A stretch of DNA of 64,000 nucleotides from Paenibacillus sp. Soil522 (GCF_001428245.1 NZ_LMRV01000035.1:19180-83179), one strand, 5' to 3'. Counted from the stretch's first letter, positions 34,854-45,734 are shown. The notes: a model not told the origin generated them from the sequence alone. Numbers and translations: made by a program.

Positions 34854-35042
34854 TTAGCTGACCGAGGAGTTGATTCTGCCTAATTCATTTTCCACCAATG
34901 TCGTCAATTCATCTTCGTAGCCTCCGGTAATCCGGTACTTGCGAATATACTCTTTAACAAATTTACGCGGGTCCTTGGGTTGAAAAATTCTCGTTAGTTC
35001 CTTCAGGCTTTCCTTGACTTCATTCTGGCTATGCTTCGCCAT
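34854..35042 (-). CDS. Small conserved-looking protein of unknown function
   Basis: 62 residues, MAKHSQNEVKESLKELTRIF then a basic helix (DPRKFVKEYIRKYRITGGYE) and an acidic tail. No membrane segment. Supported by a strong GGGGAGGAG site 6-8 bases before ATG and by normal composition. Family not recognised. Confidence 0.65.
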   Translation of the reverse strand: MAKHSQNEVKESLKELTRIFQPKDPRKFVKEYIRKYRITGGYEDELTTLVENELGRINSSVS

Positions 35043-35222
35043 GAAATCTCCTCCCCTTTACGTTGGATGGTCGTCCTAAACATCATAATACGAGACCTCG
35101 TGCGGCTATTTCACCGCAAGACCCCCCATCGGTGCAGATATCTCCATGGCCAATGAGTCGCAATGTTTGCATTTTTCTTACTATTATAACATTTTGATTT
35201 AGATTATGAAAGTTAACATTTG

Positions 35223-35441
35223 TTAATCTCTCGGAGCGGCTTGTTCGGGTTTAGCTTCCTTATTGTGCCCGCTATCCATTGATTTTGCTGCAATTATGAT
35301 ATTTGGGGGCGGGACATCGGTCTGGTCAGATGTTGAAGAGAGCCTGTCTTTACGAAACATTCTTAAATACGCAATGACTCCAATTACGGCAACCAGCATT
35401 CCAAACGCTAATACCAATGTCGTCACCCAGCCCTGAACCAT
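35223..35441 (-). CDS. Small single-pass membrane protein
   Basis: 72 residues: one N-terminal membrane helix (WVTTLVLAFGMLVAVIGVIAYL), a basic stop-transfer RMFRKDR, then a polar Pro/Ser/Lys cytoplasmic tail. AAAGGAGG precedes ATG. No family recognised. Confidence 0.65.
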   Translation of the reverse strand: MVQGWVTTLVLAFGMLVAVIGVIAYLRMFRKDRLSSTSDQTDVPPPNIIIAAKSMDSGHNKEAKPEQAAPRD

Positions 35442-35575
35442 GTCCCCGCCTCCTTTCCCCTACTCATTTATCGGTATATCGCGGTCAATTATTAGTCCTT
35501 TTCAATACCCGATTACCTTCCATTTATTAGGTATCATTATAGCGAATCAGAAGCAGGCAAGCAAACTCCCTCTGC

Positions 35576-36013
35576 CTAAATGACCCGATAAGCGCCGGTC
35601 CCGATACTTAACAGCTTGCCCCCTTCATCCTTGACCTGCGCTTGCAGCGTGAGCGTTCGGTCCGTTCGATGTATCAGCTCTGCCTCGCATAGGATCACGC
35701 CGCCCTTGCTGCTAGCGAGAAATTGCGTGTCTAAATTCGCCGTTACAGCCCGCTCATCCGGTACCGCCAGCATGACAACGAGCCCCATCGCGTTATCGAG
35801 CAGCGACATAAGCACGCCGCCGTGAACGATGCCGATCAGGTTTAAATGCCGATCCGAGGCATCCAGGCAAATCGTCGCTTTTCTGGCATTTGCCTGTACA
35901 ACCTCACAGCCGAGCGAACCCCAGAACGTCGCTTGCGCACGCTCCGCGAGTCTTGTCAGGTGTCCAGCCTGATCGGCCTGCTGAACAAACCATTCCTCAT
36001 CCATCCCGTTCAC
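35576..36013 (-). CDS. PaaI-type hotdog acyl-CoA thioesterase
   Basis: 145 residues, single hotdog domain with the PaaI signature NLIGIVHGGVLMSLLDNAMGL (catalytic HGG...D) and the later VTANLDTQFLA strand. Hydrolyses acyl- or aryl-CoA. The GTG start overlaps the stop of the acyl-CoA ligase gene (GTGA), so it is translationally coupled as the last gene of the fad operon, where it may release CoA from stalled intermediates. Confidence 0.9.
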   Translation of the reverse strand: MNGMDEEWFVQQADQAGHLTRLAERAQATFWGSLGCEVVQANARKATICLDASDRHLNLIGIVHGGVLMSLLDNAMGLVVMLAVPDERAVTANLDTQFLASSKGGVILCEAELIHRTDRTLTLQAQVKDEGGKLLSIGTGAYRVI

Positions 36014-37794
36014 TCTCCCTTATCCTCAGCGGCCCGCTTCTTTTCCGCCTCCGCCTCCTCCTCCTGCAGCTTGCGGCGAAGCACCTTGCCGATCATTGTT
36101 TTTGGAAGCGCTTCCCTGAAGGAATAGTGATGCGGCACCTTGTAGGCCGCCAGCCGTTCTCTGCACCAGCGGTCCAGCTGACTGCCTGATACCTGCCAGC
36201 CCTCCTTAAATACGATAAATGCTTTCACCGTTTCGCCCCGATATTCATCCTTTACGCCGACAACCGCCGCTTCCCGTATTGCCGGATGCTCGAACAGCAC
36301 CTCCTCCACCTCGCGCGGATAAATGTTAAACCCGCCTGCGATGATAACATCCTTAATCCGGTCCATAATCGTAAAATAGCCGTCTTCGTCCATCATCGCA
36401 AGATCGCCCGTGTACAGCCACCCGTCCCGTAATACTTTGTCGGTTTCCGCAGGCTTGTTCCAGTATCCCTGCATGACCTGCGGCCCGCGTACGACTAGCT
36501 CGCCAAGCTCGCCTACACCCAGCCGCTCACCCGTTTCCGGATCAATGACAACAGCTTCGGTATCGGGGAAGGGTACGCCGATCGTGCCGATTTTTCGATG
36601 CCCCCATATCGGATTGGCATGCGTTACGGGTGAAGCCTCCGATAAGCCGTAGCCTTCAATGAGCCTGCCGCCGGTTAAAGCTTCGAACTGCTCCTGCACC
36701 TCAAGCGGCAAGGCAGCCGATCCGCTTACACATACATTAATAGAGGAAAGATCCGTTTTCGCAGCGTCCTTATGATGAATGATCGCGACATACATCGTAG
36801 GCGCCCCCGGAAAAATCGTGGGCTTCTGCTGATTGATCGTCTGCAGAACCTTATCCACCTCGAACCGCGGCAGAAGAATAAGCGTGCCTGCCCGCAGCAC
36901 CGACATATTCATTAATACCGTTAATCCAAACACATGAAACAGAGGCATCGCGGCAAGAAAACGTTCCTTGGCATCCTCCGCCTTATAGCACCAGGCCGCG
37001 ATTTGCATCGTATTCGCAACGAGATTCCGATGCGTCAGCATCACGCCCTTAGGCGTCCCGGTTGTGCCTCCCGTATATTGCAGCGCCGCAAGCTCAGCGC
37101 CCTTTGCGAGCTCGGGCAGCTCCGTAAATGGATGCTGCTCAGCGAGCAGCTTCTTATAGGAAATGACGCCAAAGCTGCCATAAGGAATATTTGCGCGAAA
37201 TCCTTCTTTTCGCTGCTTAAGGGGATAGAGCAGGCTCTTGGGAAACGGCAGCCCGTCTTTAATGGATGTGATAACAGCATGCCGCAGCTTCGGCAGCGGA
37301 CCTTTCTCAGGCGGCTCTCCCCGCACCCGGGACAAGCGCGCATACAGCAGATCAACCGTTATGATAGCGACGGCCCCGCTATCCGCAAGCTGATGCTCCA
37401 GCTCGCGTTCCACATACAGCGGGTTCGTCTGCACGACAACGCCTCCTGCGAGCAGCACGCCGTAAAACGCTGCGACCGCCTGCGGGCAATTCGGGAGCAT
37501 AATCGCCACGCGGTCTCCTTTGGCAATGCCCAGGGAAAGAAGGCCGGTGGCAAGGCAGACAGCATCTCTATGCAGCTCGCGGTAGGTTAAATTTTTGCCA
37601 AGAAAATGTACAGCTGTATGGTTCGGATGGTTATTAACCGCGTTTAACAAAAATTGGACGATACTCTGATCGGGATAGCTCTGCGAAGGAGAAACCTCCT
37701 TCGGGTAATGCCGAAGCCATGGACGTGCGGGCTCTTCGGCTTCGGCAGGCGGCTGCTCGGGCAAAAACGGGTCTTGCGGACTGAGCGGATCCAT
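36010..37794 (-). CDS. fadD: Long-chain fatty acid-CoA ligase
   Basis: 594 residues. AMP-binding motifs: P-loop QYTGGTTGTPKGVMLTH, adenine motif GYGLSEASPVTHANP, YTGDLAMMDEDGYF with the ribose Asp, and the late catalytic Lys in KTMIGKVLRRKL. Activates fatty acids for beta-oxidation. Lies between acyl-CoA dehydrogenase (15 bases upstream) and the thioesterase. Corresponds to B. subtilis LcfA. Confidence 0.93.
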   Translation of the reverse strand: MDPLSPQDPFLPEQPPAEAEEPARPWLRHYPKEVSPSQSYPDQSIVQFLLNAVNNHPNHTAVHFLGKNLTYRELHRDAVCLATGLLSLGIAKGDRVAIMLPNCPQAVAAFYGVLLAGGVVVQTNPLYVERELEHQLADSGAVAIITVDLLYARLSRVRGEPPEKGPLPKLRHAVITSIKDGLPFPKSLLYPLKQRKEGFRANIPYGSFGVISYKKLLAEQHPFTELPELAKGAELAALQYTGGTTGTPKGVMLTHRNLVANTMQIAAWCYKAEDAKERFLAAMPLFHVFGLTVLMNMSVLRAGTLILLPRFEVDKVLQTINQQKPTIFPGAPTMYVAIIHHKDAAKTDLSSINVCVSGSAALPLEVQEQFEALTGGRLIEGYGLSEASPVTHANPIWGHRKIGTIGVPFPDTEAVVIDPETGERLGVGELGELVVRGPQVMQGYWNKPAETDKVLRDGWLYTGDLAMMDEDGYFTIMDRIKDVIIAGGFNIYPREVEEVLFEHPAIREAAVVGVKDEYRGETVKAFIVFKEGWQVSGSQLDRWCRERLAAYKVPHHYSFREALPKTMIGKVLRRKLQEEEAEAEKKRAAEDKGE

Positions 37795-37809
37795 TCATGC
37801 TCTCCCCCT

Positions 37810-39600
37810 TCACACGACATAATGCATACTCCGAATGACACGGGCGGCAATCGTCCGTTTCAAAGCAACCGTATCGGAAAGCGGCGCGCGCATAAGCTTT
37901 TTCAAAATCGAAAGCTGCATTTGCAGCCCGTCTCCCTGCTCCAGCGCAGTAAGAGCAAGCTTGGCTAGCGACTCGACCCTCTCCATCGACTCCTGCACGA
38001 AAACCGTCGTCATCGCGATGGCATTCTCCGTCTTTTCCGAGTCGGTGCCGCCGCTGGCCTTGCACATTTTTTGCGAACGCAACAGTACGCTTTCCATTGC
38101 AAATATTTCGATCATCAGATCGGCTAGCGAGCACAGCACCTCCTGCTCCTGCTCTAGCCGCAGCCCCAGCTTCTGAACGGCAAGCCCTCCGATGGCGAGA
38201 AACGTTTTTTTCGCTTGCGCAACGCGGTACGCCTCCTTGCTAAGCGGCTTTTCGAGCGGCGGAATCGGCATCGGCTGAACCAGCTCAGCTTGAAGCGAGC
38301 GTACCTTGCGCAGCAGCGGCAGCTCCCCCTTTAACGCTTTTTTCATCAGCGTGCCGGGAATGAGCATCCGGTTAATTTCATTTGTCCCTTCAAAAATCCG
38401 GTTTATCCGCGAATCCCGATAAATTCTCTCTACCTTATACTCGCGGATGTAGCCATAGCCGCCGTGAATCTGTACCCCTTCATCCGCAACAAAATCGAGC
38501 GTTTCGGATGCAAATACTTTTACGATCGAGCATTCTATCGCATACTCTCCGATCGCCTTCGCCATCTTCATGCCGTCTTCCGCCGTTCCGCTCCCCGCTT
38601 CCGTTGTCCGCAGCATCGCATCGATAAAGCCGGCTGTCCGGTAGACCATGCTCTCCAGCACGTACGTGCGAATGTTCATGTCAGCCAGTTTGGCGCCAAT
38701 GAGCGGATACGAGGAGATCGCCCGCCCGAACTGCTTTCGAGTATTGGCGTAGGCCGATGCCAGCTCGATCGTCTCCTTGGATGAGCCGAGACAAGCTGCC
38801 CCAAGCTTAAACCTCCCGATATTCAAAATGTTAAAGGCGATTTGATGTCCCTTTCCAACCTCTCCAAGCACGTTTTGGACCGGCACCGCCACATCTTCAA
38901 AAAATAAAGGCCGTGTCGAGGAACCCTTGATGCCCATCTTATGCTCCTCCGGACCGATGCTGAACCCCGGCATTCCCTTCTCAACGATAAAAGCGGTAAA
39001 ATATTCGCCGTCGACCTTCGCATAGACGATAAACAGGTCGGCAAAGCCTGCATTCGTAATGTACAGCTTAGAACCGTTCAATACGTAATGCTTGCCATTT
39101 GGCGATAGCCTGGCCGTCGTCTTGGCCCCTAAGGCGTCCGAGCCTGAGGCCGGTTCAGTCAAGCAATAAGCGGCGATACGCTCTCCTGTTGCCAGCGCGG
39201 GAAGGTAGGCTTGCTTCTGCGCGGGCGTACCAAAAAATACGATGGGAAGCGTACCGATTCCCGTATGAGCGCCTACCGAAAGCGCGAACGAAGAAGCGCG
39301 CGCCAATGTTTCCGCGAGCAGCGTTGTGCTCACCTTATCGAGCCCAAGCCCGCCGTAAGCCTCGGGCACATCGGCTCCCAGCAGGCCCAGCTCGCCAGCC
39401 TTGCGCATCAGCTCTACCGTGAGGTCATAGTTCAGCGCCTCCAGCTCGGCATCGCGCGGCGTGATTTCCGCCGCTAGGAACTGCAGCGCCGCTTCCCCCA
39501 TCATCCGCTGCTCTTCCGTAAAATCCTCAGGCGTCACGACCGATTCCGGCACACTGTCCTCCACGACAAATCGACCGCCAAAACGTATCGTTTCCGTCAT
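37810..39600 (-). CDS. fadE: Acyl-CoA dehydrogenase
   Basis: 596 residues, the long FadE type of Bacilli. Motifs: YCLTEPASGSDA (FAD/substrate), KLYITNAG, the RKQFGRAI helix, QIHGGYGYIREYKVERIYRD and the catalytic Glu in IFEGTNEINRM. An extra ~150-residue C-terminal helical domain follows. Introduces the 2,3 double bond; electrons go to EtfBA, encoded divergently. GGGAG ribosome site. Confidence 0.94.
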   Translation of the reverse strand: MTETIRFGGRFVVEDSVPESVVTPEDFTEEQRMMGEAALQFLAAEITPRDAELEALNYDLTVELMRKAGELGLLGADVPEAYGGLGLDKVSTTLLAETLARASSFALSVGAHTGIGTLPIVFFGTPAQKQAYLPALATGERIAAYCLTEPASGSDALGAKTTARLSPNGKHYVLNGSKLYITNAGFADLFIVYAKVDGEYFTAFIVEKGMPGFSIGPEEHKMGIKGSSTRPLFFEDVAVPVQNVLGEVGKGHQIAFNILNIGRFKLGAACLGSSKETIELASAYANTRKQFGRAISSYPLIGAKLADMNIRTYVLESMVYRTAGFIDAMLRTTEAGSGTAEDGMKMAKAIGEYAIECSIVKVFASETLDFVADEGVQIHGGYGYIREYKVERIYRDSRINRIFEGTNEINRMLIPGTLMKKALKGELPLLRKVRSLQAELVQPMPIPPLEKPLSKEAYRVAQAKKTFLAIGGLAVQKLGLRLEQEQEVLCSLADLMIEIFAMESVLLRSQKMCKASGGTDSEKTENAIAMTTVFVQESMERVESLAKLALTALEQGDGLQMQLSILKKLMRAPLSDTVALKRTIAARVIRSMHYVV

Positions 39601-39689
39601 GCCGCAGGTCTCCCTTCAGTCAAATCGATTATTAGGCTCGTAAACAGTAACCGCCTTAAACCATTAACTCAATCAACTATTTATCATTA

Positions 39690-40904
39690 TTAAGCGCCGT
39701 ACACTTCGATTACTCCGGCTGCTCCCATACCGCCCCCTACGCACATCGTAACGACGCCGATTCCTCCGCCTCTCCGGCCAAGTTCATGAATAAGCGATAC
39801 GGTAAGCTTCGTTCCCGTACAGCCAAGCGGATGCCCGAGCGCAATCGCCCCGCCGTTCACATTCACCCGCTCGGGATTGATGCCAAGCTCATTGATAATC
39901 GGTACGCATTGCGCCGCAAAAGCTTCGTTAAGCTCGAAGAGATCGACCTGCGCAAGCGTAATGCCCGCTTTCCGCAGCGCCTTGGGCACCGCTTCGATCG
40001 GCCCGATGCCCATCACCTCGGGAGCGACGCCAGCTACGCTATAGCTGCGGAATACGGCGAGCGGGCGTAAGCCCAGCTCCGCGGCACGCGCCCGGCTCAT
40101 CACGATAACGGCGGCTGCGCCATCGCTCATTTGAGACGTATTGCCCGCTGTCACCGTTCCCTCGCGTGCGAACGAGGGCTTAAGCGGCGCTAACGTTTGA
40201 ACGGTTGTCTCCGGCCGCACCCCTTCATCGGTATCGAATTGGAATACCTTCGACCAAGGCCGGCCAGCATCATTCACGCCCGAGCGGCTTACCGTTATCG
40301 GCACGATCTCCGCTTGGAACTTCCCCGCTTGGATAGCCGCTGCCGCCTTGCGATGGCTGGACGATGCGAAGGCATCCTGCTCTTCGCGCGTCACGCTATA
40401 GCGGCGGGCGACCTCTTCCGCCGTATGCCCCATGCCCATATAAACTTCAGGCCTCGTATCGACGATGACCGGATGCGGCGACAGCTTGAAGCCGGTCATC
40501 GGCACATGGCTCATGCTCTCAACTCCGCCGGCCGCGATAATGTCCGCGTCGCCAAGCCGGATGCGTTCCGCCGCATAGGCTATCGCTTGCAGACCCGATG
40601 CGCAGAAGCGGTTAATCGTAACAGCCGGCGTAGTCACCGGCAGCCCCGCATAAAGCGAGATGGTCCGGGCCATGTTTAGTCCCTGCTCGCCCTCTGGCAT
40701 TGCGCAGCCGATAATGACATCCTCAATCAGCTCAGGCGACAGGCCGGGGAGCTTCTCAAGCGCGCCTTGCAGCACCGCTCGCCCAAGATCCTCCGCCCTC
40801 GTCTCCGCCAAGCTTCCCTTCGATGCTTTGCCGACCGCTGTCCTCACCGCAGCAACGATAACGGCATCGCGATCGTGACCTTCAAACGGTGATGAAGCTG
40901 ACAT
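39690..40904 (-). CDS. fadA: Acetyl-CoA acyltransferase (thiolase)
   Basis: 404 residues. Thiolase active sites: Cys in [29 protein letters not shown] (His) and the second Cys in [20 protein letters not shown] near 320. Cleaves 3-ketoacyl-CoA to acetyl-CoA. Overall typical degradative thiolase next to the multifunctional FadN-like protein 31 bases upstream. AAAGGAGGAG before ATG. Confidence 0.94.
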   Translation of the reverse strand: MSASSPFEGHDRDAVIVAAVRTAVGKASKGSLAETRAEDLGRAVLQGALEKLPGLSPELIEDVIIGCAMPEGEQGLNMARTISLYAGLPVTTPAVTINRFCASGLQAIAYAAERIRLGDADIIAAGGVESMSHVPMTGFKLSPHPVIVDTRPEVYMGMGHTAEEVARRYSVTREEQDAFASSSHRKAAAAIQAGKFQAEIVPITVSRSGVNDAGRPWSKVFQFDTDEGVRPETTVQTLAPLKPSFAREGTVTAGNTSQMSDGAAAVIVMSRARAAELGLRPLAVFRSYSVAGVAPEVMGIGPIEAVPKALRKAGITLAQVDLFELNEAFAAQCVPIINELGINPERVNVNGGAIALGHPLGCTGTKLTVSLIHELGRRGGGIGVVTMCVGGGMGAAGVIEVYGA

Positions 40905-40935
40905 CTCGCTCTCCTCCTTTAAGATAGATTAGCCG

Positions 40936-43377
40936 TTAGTTGCGCAGCGGCTTGCCGGTCGCGAGCATATGGCTCATGCGCTCCTGCGTCTTGCGCTCGC
41001 CGCACAGGCTGAGGAATGCTTCGCATTCCAGATCGAGCAAATATTGCTCGCTCACCTCCGCGCCCGGTTGAATGTCACCGCCGGCGAGCACAGAGCCGAG
41101 CTTGCCTGCGATAAGCGCGTCATGCTCGCTAATATGTCCGCTTAGCCGCATCGCTTGCACCGCTACCTTAAGCACCGCATTGCCTTCGCGTCCGGCAACG
41201 CGGATGCGGCCCTCCGCTTGCGGCGAGTAGCCCGCCCGGTCCAGCTCCAGCACCGCCCGCTTCGCTTCGGCCATACGCGCCTCCTGCCGCATTATGACGC
41301 GATCCTGCGGACGCATCAGTCCGAGCAGGCTAACCTCATAGCCGCTGGTGGATGCTTTGGCCAGTGCAATCGTCTCAAACAACGCATTCAGATGCGGCTG
41401 TAAGTCTCCGCCCGGCTTGCCTCCGCTTGCGATAAGCGCCCGTTCGGCTGCCATCGCGGCCGCTTCCTTGCAGCCCCCGCCTGCCGGAATAAGGCCTACT
41501 CCCGTTTCCACCAATCCAAAGTATGTCTCCGGTGAATAAATAATGCGGTCTGCAGGCAGGCAGGCTTCTACCCCGCCGCCCAGCGTCATCCGGTGCGGTG
41601 CCGCCACGACAGGCCGGTCAAGCCGCTTAAGATCCAGCATGCTGCTTTGGAAGAAGCGGATAATATCCTCGACTTCATCCCAATCGCCGCTTTGCGCCTC
41701 CATCAGCAGAAGCATTAAGTTCGCGCCGACGCAAAAATTCCGCCCTTCATTTGCGAGCACCAGCCCGCGCCAATTTTGCGATACCTCCTTCACGCTTTGC
41801 CGGATGGCGGATAAAATATCACCCCCGATTGCATTGTTCTGCGAATGAAATTCGAGCAGCGCGACATCATCGCCAATATCGATCAAGCTTGCGCCGGGCG
41901 TGGAAAATACCGTTTTTCCGGAAGCTTTTAACGCCGCTAAAGAAATCGTGTCCGCTTCCGGCTCTTCCAGCTTATAAGCGCCGCCCGCCGCATAGATCCG
42001 TTCGGCGCCCTCCGCAAGATAAAAGCTTTGATGCCCCGCTTCCAGCCAAGCCGTCACCCACCCCGGTATTTCGTCGCCCTCCTTCTGCATTTGCAAGACC
42101 GAATCCCGGAGCCCAATCGCATCCCACAGCTCGAACGGCCCAAGCTCCCAGTTGAAGCCCCAGCGCATCGCACGATCGATATCCGAGATGGAATCCGCGA
42201 TGACTCCGACTTGAGCCGCTGTGTACAGCAGCGTTTTTTTGATCGTCGACCATGCGAATTTCGCGTAGCGGTCACGAGGATCGGTTTTTAGCAGCGCTCT
42301 GACCTTGCCCGCCGCGCCCTTTGCCGCTTTGGACGCATCGATAATGGGCGAGTTCACGGGGCGCTTCGGCCCATATTCGAGCGTAGCCAGCCTCAGCGAC
42401 TCAATCTCGCTGCCGCTTTTCCCCTTGACCTTCCGGTAAAAGCCCGCTCCGGACTTTTCGCCGAGTCTCCCTGATGCTACCAACTGCTCCAGCAGCTGCG
42501 GTCTTGCAAAAATCGCTTGCTCGCCGGGATCGCTGCTTCTCTCCCGCACATTGTCCACGACATGCAGCAGTGTATCTAGTCCGACCAGATCGAGCATACG
42601 CAGCGTCGCCGTCTTCGGCCTGCCCATGGCAGGGCCGGTCAAAGCATCCGCCTCCTCCACCGTCAGTCCGAAGCGCAGTGTATCTGCGAGCGTGACGAGC
42701 ATGCCGTAGGTGCCGATCCGGTTCGCAATGAAGTTAGGCGTATCCTTCGCAAGAACGACGCCCTTGCCCAGCCGCTTCTCGCAAACCTCCGTCAGCAGCC
42801 GCACAACCTCGGGCGAGGTGTCTGCGGTAGGAACGATCTCGACAAGCTTCATATACCGCGGCGGGTTAAAAAAATGCGTCACCCCAAAATGCTGGCGAAA
42901 CTCCTCGCTCCTCCCCTCCGCCATTGAAGCTGCCGACAGGCCCGACGTGTTCGTAGAGACGATGGACCCCGGCCTGCGGGCGGCTTCAATCGCGGCAAGA
43001 ACCTCCCGCTTAACATCCAGCCGCTCGATAACCGCCTCAACAATCCAATCTGCCTCGCCAATCGTACCCAGATGATCGGTTAAATTGCCCGGCGTGATAC
43101 GCGACGACCATAAAGGGTCATAAAGCTGCGCCGGCTGTGCCTTGCCCATTTTCGCAACGGCCGCGTTCGCCAGCCGATTGCGAACCTTGGCATCGGATAG
43201 AGTCAGCCCCTGCCTTTCCTCCTCCGCCGTCAGCGTCTGCGGAACAACGTCCAGCAGCACGACTCGCATACCCGCATTCGCCAGGTGGGCGGCGATGCCG
43301 GCCCCCATTACGCCGGAGCCGATAACGGCGGCTCTGCGAATCGAGCCTGCGTTTTTTTGCGACGCTTGAAACGTCAT
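40936..43377 (-). CDS. fadN: 3-hydroxyacyl-CoA dehydrogenase / enoyl-CoA hydratase (FadN/FadB-like)
   Basis: 813 residues. NAD-binding Rossmann motif AAVIGSGVMGAGIAAHLANAG, HAD signature THFFNPPRYMKLVEIV, C-terminal HAD halves (about 190-480), then a crotonase domain (about 500-700) with LANEGRNFCVGANL and the oxyanion LGGGVEACL. B. subtilis FadN is similar (789). Performs the hydration and oxidation steps of beta-oxidation. Start at 43377 after AGAGGAGG; the ATG at 43398 lies ahead of that site. Confidence 0.93.
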   Translation of the reverse strand: MTFQASQKNAGSIRRAAVIGSGVMGAGIAAHLANAGMRVVLLDVVPQTLTAEEERQGLTLSDAKVRNRLANAAVAKMGKAQPAQLYDPLWSSRITPGNLTDHLGTIGEADWIVEAVIERLDVKREVLAAIEAARRPGSIVSTNTSGLSAASMAEGRSEEFRQHFGVTHFFNPPRYMKLVEIVPTADTSPEVVRLLTEVCEKRLGKGVVLAKDTPNFIANRIGTYGMLVTLADTLRFGLTVEEADALTGPAMGRPKTATLRMLDLVGLDTLLHVVDNVRERSSDPGEQAIFARPQLLEQLVASGRLGEKSGAGFYRKVKGKSGSEIESLRLATLEYGPKRPVNSPIIDASKAAKGAAGKVRALLKTDPRDRYAKFAWSTIKKTLLYTAAQVGVIADSISDIDRAMRWGFNWELGPFELWDAIGLRDSVLQMQKEGDEIPGWVTAWLEAGHQSFYLAEGAERIYAAGGAYKLEEPEADTISLAALKASGKTVFSTPGASLIDIGDDVALLEFHSQNNAIGGDILSAIRQSVKEVSQNWRGLVLANEGRNFCVGANLMLLLMEAQSGDWDEVEDIIRFFQSSMLDLKRLDRPVVAAPHRMTLGGGVEACLPADRIIYSPETYFGLVETGVGLIPAGGGCKEAAAMAAERALIASGGKPGGDLQPHLNALFETIALAKASTSGYEVSLLGLMRPQDRVIMRQEARMAEAKRAVLELDRAGYSPQAEGRIRVAGREGNAVLKVAVQAMRLSGHISEHDALIAGKLGSVLAGGDIQPGAEVSEQYLLDLECEAFLSLCGERKTQERMSHMLATGKPLRN

Positions 43378-43466
43378 AGTCAGCCTCCTCTTATTCATCT
43401 TATTGCCGCTTGTTCAACCACCAGCTCCTTAAGAGGTGCTGGCAGGCACCCGCGATAACCGCCCGC

Positions 43467-45734
43467 TCAGTCGCCAAATACGCTCTCGGCAAGCAGCTCC
43501 GCCACATCCCGGGCAATCACCTTCTCGTCCGCGGATAACGCCTTTAAGCCATCCTCCATCATCGTTAAGCAATACGGACAGGCGGAGCTGATCACCGACG
43601 GCTTCACCTCAAGCGCTTGAGCGGTTCTGGCATGATTGACCCGGGTTCCCGAATGCTCCTCCATCCACATCAAACCGCCGCCCGCGCCGCAGCACATCCC
43701 GTTTGATCGAGAGCGCTCCATCTCTTCAATCGTTACCCCCGGAATGGCGCGCAGCAGGCTGCGCGGCGCCTCGTAGCTGTCGTTGTAGCGGCCCAGATAG
43801 CAGGAATCGTGAACGGTCACCCGCTCATCGATCGTATACACCGGCTTCAACAACCCTTTCGCAAGCAGACGCGCCAGCATCTCGGTATGATGCTCCACGA
43901 TAACATCAGGACGGAGACCAAAGTCACCATACTCGTTTTTGAACGTGTTATAGGTATGCGGGCAAGCGGTCACGATGTGCGTGATGTCATATTTGCTGAG
44001 CGTCTCTATATTCTCGCGGCACAGCTCTTGAAAGAGCAGCTCGTTGCCGATCCGCCTTGCCGTGTCGCCGGAGCTTTTCTCCTCCAAGCCCAGTGTCGCG
44101 AAGCTGATGCCCGCATGGTCCAGCAGCCGCACCACATCGTACAAAACGCGGCGGCTGCGCATATCGTACGCTCCCATCGAGCCAGCCCAGAGCAGGATAT
44201 CGGCCTTCTGGCCCTGCCGCCTCAGCTCCTGCATCGTTGCGACCCGAATGCCGGTGCGGCTCTCGCAATCGGCTATCCAAGCGGCACGCTCGGCGCGCGG
44301 CAAGCCCCAAGGATTGCTTTGACGCTCGATGTTCTGCAGCGCGCGCTGCCCATCGCTTGGCAGCCTGCCTTCCATCAGCACCAGGTAACGGCGCATATCG
44401 ATGATTTTGTCGACATGCTCATTGCCTACCGGACATTGCTCCTCGCAATTGCGGCAGGTCGTGCACGCCCAAAGCTCCTCCTCGGTCAAAACCTCGCCGA
44501 TCAGCTCCACCTCCTCCGGCTTTGCAGCTTCGCGTATGCTCCATGCGCCTGCCTGCGCAGCCATCGTCGGCTCAATCGTCGTTCCCCCCGCGTAGGCCGT
44601 CTCCCAAGCGGTCAGCACTCCTCCCATCACATGAGCGTAAGGAGCATTTGCTTTGGATTTCCACAATCCGGCAGGAAGCCATGGCGACTTGGACGTGATT
44701 GCAGCTCCTTTTTCGGTCAAATGATCCCTCAGCTTTACGATGAGATGCATCGGCGACAGCAGCTTGCCGGTATTCGAAGCCGGACAAACATTCGTACAAC
44801 GGCCGCATTCGACGCAAGCATACAAATCTAGCAGCTGCTTTTGCGTAAAATGCTCCACCTTCCCCGCTCCGAAGGATTCTGCTTCCTCGTCCTCCAGATT
44901 TAGCGGCACAAGCCGGCCGGGCGGCGTGCTGCGCCGGAACCAGAGATTGACCGGAGCGGTCAATAAATGAAAATGCTTCGACTGCGGCACGTAGACTAGG
45001 AAGCTCATCAGCACAAGCAGATGCAGCCACCAAAATAATTCAAAACCGGCACGGGCTGCTGCGCTTTGCGGCTGGATGCCGATTCCCTCAAGCAGCTTAG
45101 CCAGCGGGGCGCTGACCGGGGCATAGCTTTCTTTGACCAAATGGGCGGCAGGCTTGTTTGAGGCTGTCACCCTGCCTTGCCGGTCCGCCTGCGCCAGTCG
45201 CTCGAAGGCTAAAGAAAATATTATCGTAAGCATCAGCAAGCCGATAAACCACATGACGAGCGACGGCTTCCACCCTCGCTTTAACCGCGGAAGGCGCTCC
45301 CCGTAACGGCGGAAGGCGCCGTACAGCACAGCTGCAAATACGAGCGTTACGGCCATCTCCTGCATGAACGAGAACCAATTATAAAAGGGCAGCGGAAGCG
45401 GTACGCCTTCGTTCAGTCCTTTCCAAATTAAATCCGCCGCACCAAACTGAAGCACAATAAAGCCGTAAAAATAAACCAAATGCATGATTCCGCTTCTCAC
45501 ATCGTTCAGCAGCTTGCGATGGCCGAGCACTTGGCCACTAAAGCCGGATTTGCTCTGCGGCTTACGCCGATACCGCGCAAAAACAGCCGGCACCCCAAGC
45601 CGCATATACAAGATGCGCCTCTGCACGACCACCGCGAACATGGAAACGGCAAGCAGAACAACAGCTGCGAACAATGTCCATCTTCCCCATTTCAACCATT
45701 GGCCGTCATGTATAAATGCCAAAAACGATGGCAT
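43467..45734 (-). CDS. fadF: FadF-like membrane iron-sulfur oxidoreductase
   Basis: 755 residues. Five or so N-terminal membrane helices with His residues (about 15-280, NarI-like), then two 4Fe-4S motifs, CVECGRCTNVCP and CTTCRNCEEQCP, and two CCG domains (HDSCYLGRYND, NGMCCGAGGG) as in heterodisulfide reductase subunits. This is the EtfD/FadF type that passes electrons from reduced ETF to menaquinone. First gene of the fad operon and divergent from etfB. Start at 45734, after AAAGGGGGG; the ATG at 45776 is unlikely. Confidence 0.9.
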   Translation of the reverse strand: MPSFLAFIHDGQWLKWGRWTLFAAVVLLAVSMFAVVVQRRILYMRLGVPAVFARYRRKPQSKSGFSGQVLGHRKLLNDVRSGIMHLVYFYGFIVLQFGAADLIWKGLNEGVPLPLPFYNWFSFMQEMAVTLVFAAVLYGAFRRYGERLPRLKRGWKPSLVMWFIGLLMLTIIFSLAFERLAQADRQGRVTASNKPAAHLVKESYAPVSAPLAKLLEGIGIQPQSAAARAGFELFWWLHLLVLMSFLVYVPQSKHFHLLTAPVNLWFRRSTPPGRLVPLNLEDEEAESFGAGKVEHFTQKQLLDLYACVECGRCTNVCPASNTGKLLSPMHLIVKLRDHLTEKGAAITSKSPWLPAGLWKSKANAPYAHVMGGVLTAWETAYAGGTTIEPTMAAQAGAWSIREAAKPEEVELIGEVLTEEELWACTTCRNCEEQCPVGNEHVDKIIDMRRYLVLMEGRLPSDGQRALQNIERQSNPWGLPRAERAAWIADCESRTGIRVATMQELRRQGQKADILLWAGSMGAYDMRSRRVLYDVVRLLDHAGISFATLGLEEKSSGDTARRIGNELLFQELCRENIETLSKYDITHIVTACPHTYNTFKNEYGDFGLRPDVIVEHHTEMLARLLAKGLLKPVYTIDERVTVHDSCYLGRYNDSYEAPRSLLRAIPGVTIEEMERSRSNGMCCGAGGGLMWMEEHSGTRVNHARTAQALEVKPSVISSACPYCLTMMEDGLKALSADEKVIARDVAELLAESVFGD